Origin: Kaistella yonginensis
GTDB lineage: Bacteria > Bacteroidota > Bacteroidia > Flavobacteriales > Weeksellaceae
Assembly: GCF_030409525.1 (NCBI RefSeq)
Contig: NZ_JAUFQB010000052.1
Location: forward strand, 1-35,612
DNA length: 35,612 bases
Direction: 5' to 3'
The notes below the pieces were generated by a model that had not been told where the DNA came from, ran no database searches, and saw only the letters and a program-made list of their open reading frames with translations. The translations under genes and the position numbers were made by a program. This document shows, one piece after another, positions 35,054-35,612 of this stretch. Each line of letters begins with the position of its first letter. The first letter of the stretch is position 1.

Positions 35054-35488
35054 TTAGCAATTTATCTTTATTAAAATTTTTATCGCACCGAAGATAAAAA
35101 CACCAATAGTAATTATAAAAAATATTGAACTTAATATTGAAAATGAAATATAAACTTTTCCTCTTTTTTCAATGTTTTTTTCGACATTGAAAAAGTTGAT
35201 ATATTTAACGCTTATACCGAAATATTTACTGATTTGCTTTTTAAATGTGGTTAACTGCTTTTCAATATTATTTTCATCTGCTAAAATATTGTAATAATTT
35301 ATTAATATTTTATTTAATTCTAAATCTTCGGCATTAACTTCATAAGATAGCGAATAATTAAAATCTTCTTTTAAGTACTGAATTAATTGGAAAGTTGTTT
35401 CATCTCCAGTAATTTCTCTTGGAGTCGGAATTTGATCTGTATTTACTGTAGCACCTTTAAAATAATTTGATATATCACTTAAAATCAT
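35054..35488 (-). CDS. Unknown protein with a C-terminal membrane anchor
   Basis: About 144 residues from the ATG at 35488, or 175 from a TTG at 35581. No family is recognised. The N-terminal part is acidic and helical (TGDETTFQLIQYLKEDFNY), the middle contains ISKYFGISVKYINFFNVEKN, and the C-terminus is one hydrophobic span (ILSSIFFIITIGVFIFGAI) followed by KILIKINC, so the protein is likely tail-anchored with the bulk in the cytoplasm. The TTG lies inside the -7 promoter element and would precede the transcription start, so the ATG is preferred. Codon use upstream of the ATG is less AT-biased, which agrees. It is more AT-rich than its neighbours. Confidence 0.55.
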   Translation of the reverse strand: MILSDISNYFKGATVNTDQIPTPREITGDETTFQLIQYLKEDFNYSLSYEVNAEDLELNKILINYYNILADENNIEKQLTTFKKQISKYFGISVKYINFFNVEKNIEKRGKVYISFSILSSIFFIITIGVFIFGAIKILIKINC

Positions 35489-35502
35489 TGAATTAAGTGA
35501 TA
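35473..35502 (-). promoter_or_regulatory. Inverted repeat with the start codon in its loop
   Basis: TATCACTTAA/TTAAGTGATA is a perfect 10-bp inverted repeat with a 10-base loop. The ATG (35488-35486) of the downstream gene lies in the loop, so folding of the mRNA could govern initiation. It could also be a repressor site in DNA. Confidence 0.5.
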
Positions 35503-35578
35503 GCGTTATGACACTATCCCGTAAAGTGTGTAAGTTGAAAAGTTTGAGGCTTGAATTTTTATAATTTGAGCCTTTCTT

Positions 35579-35608
35579 CAAATATAAGCATAAATTGATT
35601 TAATACAA
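35579..35608 (-). promoter_or_regulatory. Promoter of the right-edge unknown gene
   Basis: The minus strand reads TTG, 19 bases, then TATATTTG, both elements at the Bacteroidota consensus distance. Transcription would start near 35572 and give a leader of about 85 bases to the ATG at 35488. Confidence 0.6.
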
Positions 35609-35612
35609 TTCC

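Overview
The window is a stretch of AT-rich bacterial chromosome, most likely from a member of the Bacteroidota, class Flavobacteriia, close to the Chryseobacterium/Kaistella group (Weeksellaceae). The reasons are low G+C, start codons without Shine-Dalgarno sequences, repeated TAnnTTTG -7 promoter elements, and a gene set typical of that group: a thioester-less alpha-2-macroglobulin, an Omp85-like protein with one POTRA-like domain, a Bacteroidota-type RecQ and a class II ribonucleotide reductase. No rRNA, CRISPR array, intact insertion sequence or prophage is seen. Most of the window is ordinary chromosome; the interest lies in regulatory and intergenic structure.

Layout. 1-1.1 kb: the tail of a possible transposase, prmA, and a tRNA-Arg(ACG) on the minus strand sharing a two-way terminator with prmA. 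1.1-4.9 kb, plus strand: a BtuF/FhuD-like lipoprotein, mtgA, and a large membrane protein of the so-called site-specific recombinase family. 4.9-9.4 kb, minus strand: a UbiA-like membrane protein, an Omp85-like outer-membrane protein, a degenerate stretch, recF, a small unknown gene and a DUF721 (DciA-like) gene. 9.4-15.3 kb: a 1949-residue secreted alpha-2-macroglobulin family protein.

15.4-20.1 kb: an efflux operon (TolC-type channel, HlyD-type lipoprotein adaptor, ABC-2 permease) with no ATPase gene. It is preceded by a 16-bp palindrome of Crp/Fnr type and followed by a Crp/Fnr-family regulator, so a local regulatory unit is plausible. Short tandem repeats fill the gap between channel and adaptor. 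20.1-22.1 kb: small genes (DUF1569, two related secreted proteins in tandem, a PhnB/VOC protein). 22.1-27.9 kb, mostly minus: a PcaF/PaaJ-like thiolase, a TspO-related membrane protein, an MBL-fold hydrolase, tatC and kdsD, with a plus-strand SRPBCC gene between.

28.2-35.6 kb: recQ with an antitoxin-like small ORF behind it, a lone GT4 glycosyltransferase beginning just past a strong hairpin, a 600-bp gene-free stretch rich in small palindromic repeats, nrdJ (B12-dependent ribonucleotide reductase), and at the right edge an unknown single-span membrane protein whose most likely start codon lies in the loop of a perfect 10-bp inverted repeat.

No clearly new multi-gene system is visible. The best leads are the efflux operon with its putative Crp/Fnr operator and spacer repeats, the start-codon hairpin at the right edge, and the tandem secreted paralogues.
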